A DNA stretch of 62,042 nt from Halieaceae bacterium. GTDB taxonomy: Bacteria > Pseudomonadota > Gammaproteobacteria > Pseudomonadales > Halieaceae. The notes beneath the pieces are model-generated. The model worked only from the letters and a program-made list of their open reading frames with translations, did no database searches and was not told where the DNA came from. The stretch is from the NCBI GenBank assembly GCA_018657645.1, contig JABHWT010000479.1, positions 1 to 62,042 of the forward strand, read 5' to 3'. Numbering within the stretch: position 1 is the first letter of the stretch; every line of letters starts with the position of its first letter. This document shows, piece by piece, positions 60,075 through 62,042 of the stretch. The position numbers and the translations under genes are program-made.

Positions 60075-60092
60075 AAACAATTATGTATGTTT
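60075..60092. promoter_or_regulatory. Operator-like site E (AAACA-N8-TGTTT)
   Basis: AAACA-ATTATGTA-TGTTT, a perfect match of both half-sites, lies between the NTF2-like gene (119 bases) and the TetR gene (87 bases), suitable for control of both. Confidence 0.65.
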
Positions 60093-60178
60093 TAATTATC
60101 CCCTGAAGTTGTTTTCCTCCAGCTATAGCGTAGAATGCGAGCGAACCAATCCACAACGAGCAATGGACTCCGATTCTG

Positions 60179-60826
60179 ATGCCAAAGGTACCTGCAGAAA
60201 CCTATCAATCCAAAAAGAGTGATACCACCAGAGTCGCTGTACTCGAAGCTGCTGTGCAGTGCTATATCAAGATCGGTTATGCCAATACCACCGTCACCAA
60301 AATCGCCGAGCAGGCGGAACTATCCCGTGGTGCCATGATGTATCACTTCGATGATGTGCGGAGCATCATCATCGCCTCTGTGGGCTACCTAATGGACAAG
60401 CGGCTTGATGAGTATGAATCACTGATACTACCCGCCGAAAAGGAAGCCGCCGGTGAGATAACAGAAAAGAGCCTCGAGATGACCATCAATGCTTTGTGGA
60501 AATTTTTCCACTCTTCCTACCATATCGCATACCAGGAACTCATCGTCGCCGCCAGAACAGATTCAGAAATTGCCAAAGTGGTGCGCCCTGCGCAAAAGAA
60601 CTTCGACAACCGAATAGAGGAGCATATTCGCAGTCACTTTCCGGCATGGCAGGAGGTGGAAGAGATCCGAGAAACGATTACAGAGCTCTATTTTTACACC
60701 ATACAGGGTGTGTCATTCTTCAGCCTTGCCACAAAGAAACAACCCAAGATAAAAAAGCTGTTCTCACTCTTAGTAAGAACTGCCCTGAACGAGTACGGCG
60801 AGGCTACAGCGGAAAGAAAGAGCTAG
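60179..60826 (+). CDS. TetR/AcrR-family regulator of catabolic cluster 2
   Basis: A 215-residue TetR protein with N-terminal HTH: TTRVAVLEAAVQCYIKIGYA, TTVTKIAEQAELSRGAMMYH, then FDDVRSIIIASVGYL. The rest is a helical ligand domain. It is divergent from the NTF2-like operon and has operator-like site E in its promoter. Matching sites at 33004, 41083, 55532 and 55637 suggest that it controls the whole cluster 2; KstR-type regulators of lipid and steroid breakdown work in this way. The inducer, perhaps a CoA intermediate, is inferred. Confidence 0.9.
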   Translation: MPKVPAETYQSKKSDTTRVAVLEAAVQCYIKIGYANTTVTKIAEQAELSRGAMMYHFDDVRSIIIASVGYLMDKRLDEYESLILPAEKEAAGEITEKSLEMTINALWKFFHSSYHIAYQELIVAARTDSEIAKVVRPAQKNFDNRIEEHIRSHFPAWQEVEEIRETITELYFYTIQGVSFFSLATKKQPKIKKLFSLLVRTALNEYGEATAERKS

Positions 60827-61115
60827 TCGGTAAGCATCCGACCCGCTTCCGGCCACTTATAGTTGTGCGTACCAAGTAATGCGTGTTTTGCGAAAAATGG
60901 GCTTTCATCGCCCTTCAGGAGGTCCGCCGGGGAACCAACCTCTGTAGAAGAATATGGTGCTGTCCGAGAGTAATATTTGTTGGTGAAGGCAGCAAGGGCC
61001 AACTATCTGATATTATTGAAGAAGTAACATTTCGCCAGGGACAGGTGGCAACTTTGGCGTGGATTAGGTGGCAACCTTCGTCTGGAATACGCAGACAGGT
61101 TTCGCCGCCCGTGCT
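60827..61115. other. Gene-free stretch before the toxin gene
   Basis: About 290 bases. It holds tandem repeats at 61044-61089 and otherwise no coding sequence I can support. A short plus frame here lacks family resemblance. Confidence 0.4.
61044..61089. repeat. Tandem 23-bp repeat resembling an IS end
   Basis: Two 23-base units beginning GGTGGCAAC (61044 and 61067) agree at about 18 of 23 positions. The same GGTGGCAACC appears inverted at 62010-62019, beyond the ccd genes. Confidence 0.4.
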
Positions 61116-61442
61116 TTAGGCGTTAAATGCAGTGATCGCAAAATCCAGTGCGGCGACTATTTCGTCTCTGAAATGGCCTAGAGACCCGATTGGGTTCTTT
61201 AGGGCTTTTGCTGGTATCGCTGCAATCTGGGGCACAAGGAGCAGAAGTTCTTCTCCTTCGTATTCGATAGTTGGGGTAAGTCTCTGCAAATCTTCACGCT
61301 TGAAGTCCGCTTTCCTTCCCAGTGGAACTACAATTCGTGTAGCTATATCGGAGATGATGTCGCTTTGAATATCTACAATGAAGGGATAGGCCCTACGAGT
61401 AGTTTTGCTCGGGTTCGCATAAACATCGAACTGTCGCATCAA
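61116..61442 (-). CDS. ccdB: CcdB-type toxin
   Basis: A 108-residue protein of the CcdB family: MRQFDVYANP, YPFIVDIQSDIISDIATRIV, VPLGR, LTPTIEYEGEELLLLVPQIA, and the end GHFRDEIVAALDFAITAFNA. CcdB poisons DNA gyrase; family members end in a short segment that contacts GyrA, here ITAFNA rather than the F-plasmid MFWGI, so gyrase poisoning should not be assumed. The gene overlaps ccdA by 4 bases, the usual order with antitoxin first. The frame is intact. Confidence 0.85.
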   Translation of the reverse strand: MMRQFDVYANPSKTTRRAYPFIVDIQSDIISDIATRIVVPLGRKADFKREDLQRLTPTIEYEGEELLLLVPQIAAIPAKALKNPIGSLGHFRDEIVAALDFAITAFNA

Positions 61443-61684
61443 AACTCCTTATATTCCTCGCCAAAGCAGCCGTTCTCCTCGATAAACTTGTTGTACGCTC
61501 TGATAGCTTTGCGGTTTTCGTTGGACCATTTTTCGGCATTGGCCTGGGCAAGCTTGGTTTTTAGCGCCTGCTCAAGTGTGGCGGAAAGATTAATATCTAG
61601 AGCTCGCGATTTACTTAATAAATCGCTGTTTACGCTTAAATTTGTGGCCTTTTTGGGTGCATCGATATCAAACAAAGAGTCCAT
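61439..61684 (-). CDS. ccdA: CcdA-type antitoxin
   Basis: An 81-residue protein: KKATNLSVNSDLLSKSRALD and NLSATLEQALKTKLAQA (ribbon-helix-helix region, residues about 11-45), then WSNENRKAIRAYNKFIEENG, which matches the CcdA C-terminal toxin-wrapping motif. It represses its own operon and neutralises CcdB. AGAGGA lies about 8 bases before the ATG. The operator-promoter lies directly upstream at 61714-61742. Confidence 0.88.
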   Translation of the reverse strand: MDSLFDIDAPKKATNLSVNSDLLSKSRALDINLSATLEQALKTKLAQANAEKWSNENRKAIRAYNKFIEENGCFGEEYKEF

Positions 61685-61713
61685 GGAGCTATCCTCTGAT
61701 GAGCTACTCTTGA

Positions 61714-61742
61714 GTTATGCGCATTCGAGTGCGCATTGTAAA
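61714..61742 (-). promoter_or_regulatory. ccdAB promoter with operator palindrome
   Basis: On the minus strand TTTACA (61737-61742) and CATAAC (61714-61719) are 17 bases apart, a plausible -35/-10 pair. The spacer is nearly filled by ATGCGCA-N6-TGCGCAT (61717-61736), a perfect 7-bp inverted repeat, suited to CcdA autorepression. Confidence 0.65.
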
Positions 61743-62042
61743 GCATTTAACTCCATAGCTGCGCAACTTATCTGTCACGATCTTTCTGGGCTCCCCGCCA
61801 TGGCTCCGCAATAACCGTACTGACACCCATTAGTCCCTCCCCGTCAACAGGGCACAGAAAAACAAGAGGCGTCCGCCCCAGAGGGGTGAATTAATTGACC
61901 AGAGTCTTGTCCGCACTCCTGAATTTTCATTCCACGTACTACTCCCAATTGGAAGCGTAACAGTCACCCATCTGGATCAAGGCCCAGGCAAGCAGCATCT
62001 TTCGATGGTGGTTGCCACCCCTGGTAGCAAGCTACCCCAGAA
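61743..62042. other. Window end without supported genes
   Basis: About 300 bases. An inverted GGTTGCCACC at 62010-62019 mirrors the repeats at 61044-61089. No gene start or end could be supported here. Confidence 0.4.

Noticed and set aside
1-62042. CRISPR array, tRNA, rRNA or prophage
   Set aside because: No regularly spaced repeats with unique spacers, no cloverleaf or rRNA-like sequence and no phage structural genes were seen.

Overview
The window looks like chromosomal DNA from a heterotrophic, probably marine gammaproteobacterium. The basis is two large TonB-dependent receptors, many acyl-CoA dehydrogenases and acyl-CoA synthetases, a REP-associated tyrosine transposase with its flanking repeats, and no rRNA, tRNA or phage genes. 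The assignment to a Cellvibrionales-type (Halieaceae/Spongiibacteraceae-like) organism is inference from gene content only.

Layout. 1-5.0 kb: the start of an amino-acid permease, a DUF3313 lipoprotein, an exported protein, a junction of two gene relics, a 10-bp tandem repeat, an acyl-CoA dehydrogenase and a RAYT transposase between inverted repeat clusters. 5.0-18.2 kb: catabolic cluster 1, controlled by a TetR protein with two operator-like palindromes. Leftward it runs TetR, membrane protein, TonB receptor (broken by an amber codon), cupin, Tat-exported FAD oxidoreductase, acyl-CoA synthetase and aldehyde dehydrogenase. Rightward it runs NTF2-like protein, amidohydrolase and a second FAD oxidoreductase. 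The AT-rich amidohydrolase lies between two diverged copies of a 104-bp block. 18.3-22.4 kb: a Fic protein, an orphan AbiEi-type antitoxin, an NAD(P)-binding protein and several relics. 22.3-28.0 kb: an unusual neighbourhood of AraC regulator, divergent pilin-like protein, AveC-like membrane protein and a divergent MoxR/NorQ-type ATPase plus von Willebrand A partner.

28.2-60.8 kb: catabolic cluster 2, almost entirely leftward. It encodes CoA activation (three acyl-CoA synthetases, one with a large internal deletion, and a double CaiB/BaiF CoA-transferase), acyl-CoA dehydrogenation (a fused 732-residue enzyme, an adjacent pair and a further single one), hydration (MaoC-type and crotonase), a thiolase-like/crotonase fusion, a dienoyl-CoA-reductase-type Fe-S flavoprotein, two SDRs, a CrtI-like oxidoreductase, two luciferase-like flavin enzymes, an amidohydrolase, a nitronate monooxygenase and a TonB receptor. 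This set fits beta-oxidation-like breakdown of a cyclic or branched carboxylic acid, for example steroid-, terpenoid- or alicyclic-type; the real substrate cannot be read from the sequence. Five 18-bp sites of the form AAACA-N8-TGTTT lie in front of the transcription units of this cluster and of its TetR gene, which suggests one regulon. A MITE-like element sits between an SDR fragment and an aldehyde dehydrogenase fragment at 56.8-57.2 kb.

60.9-62.0 kb: a CcdA/CcdB toxin-antitoxin pair with its operator-promoter, next to short IS-end-like repeats.
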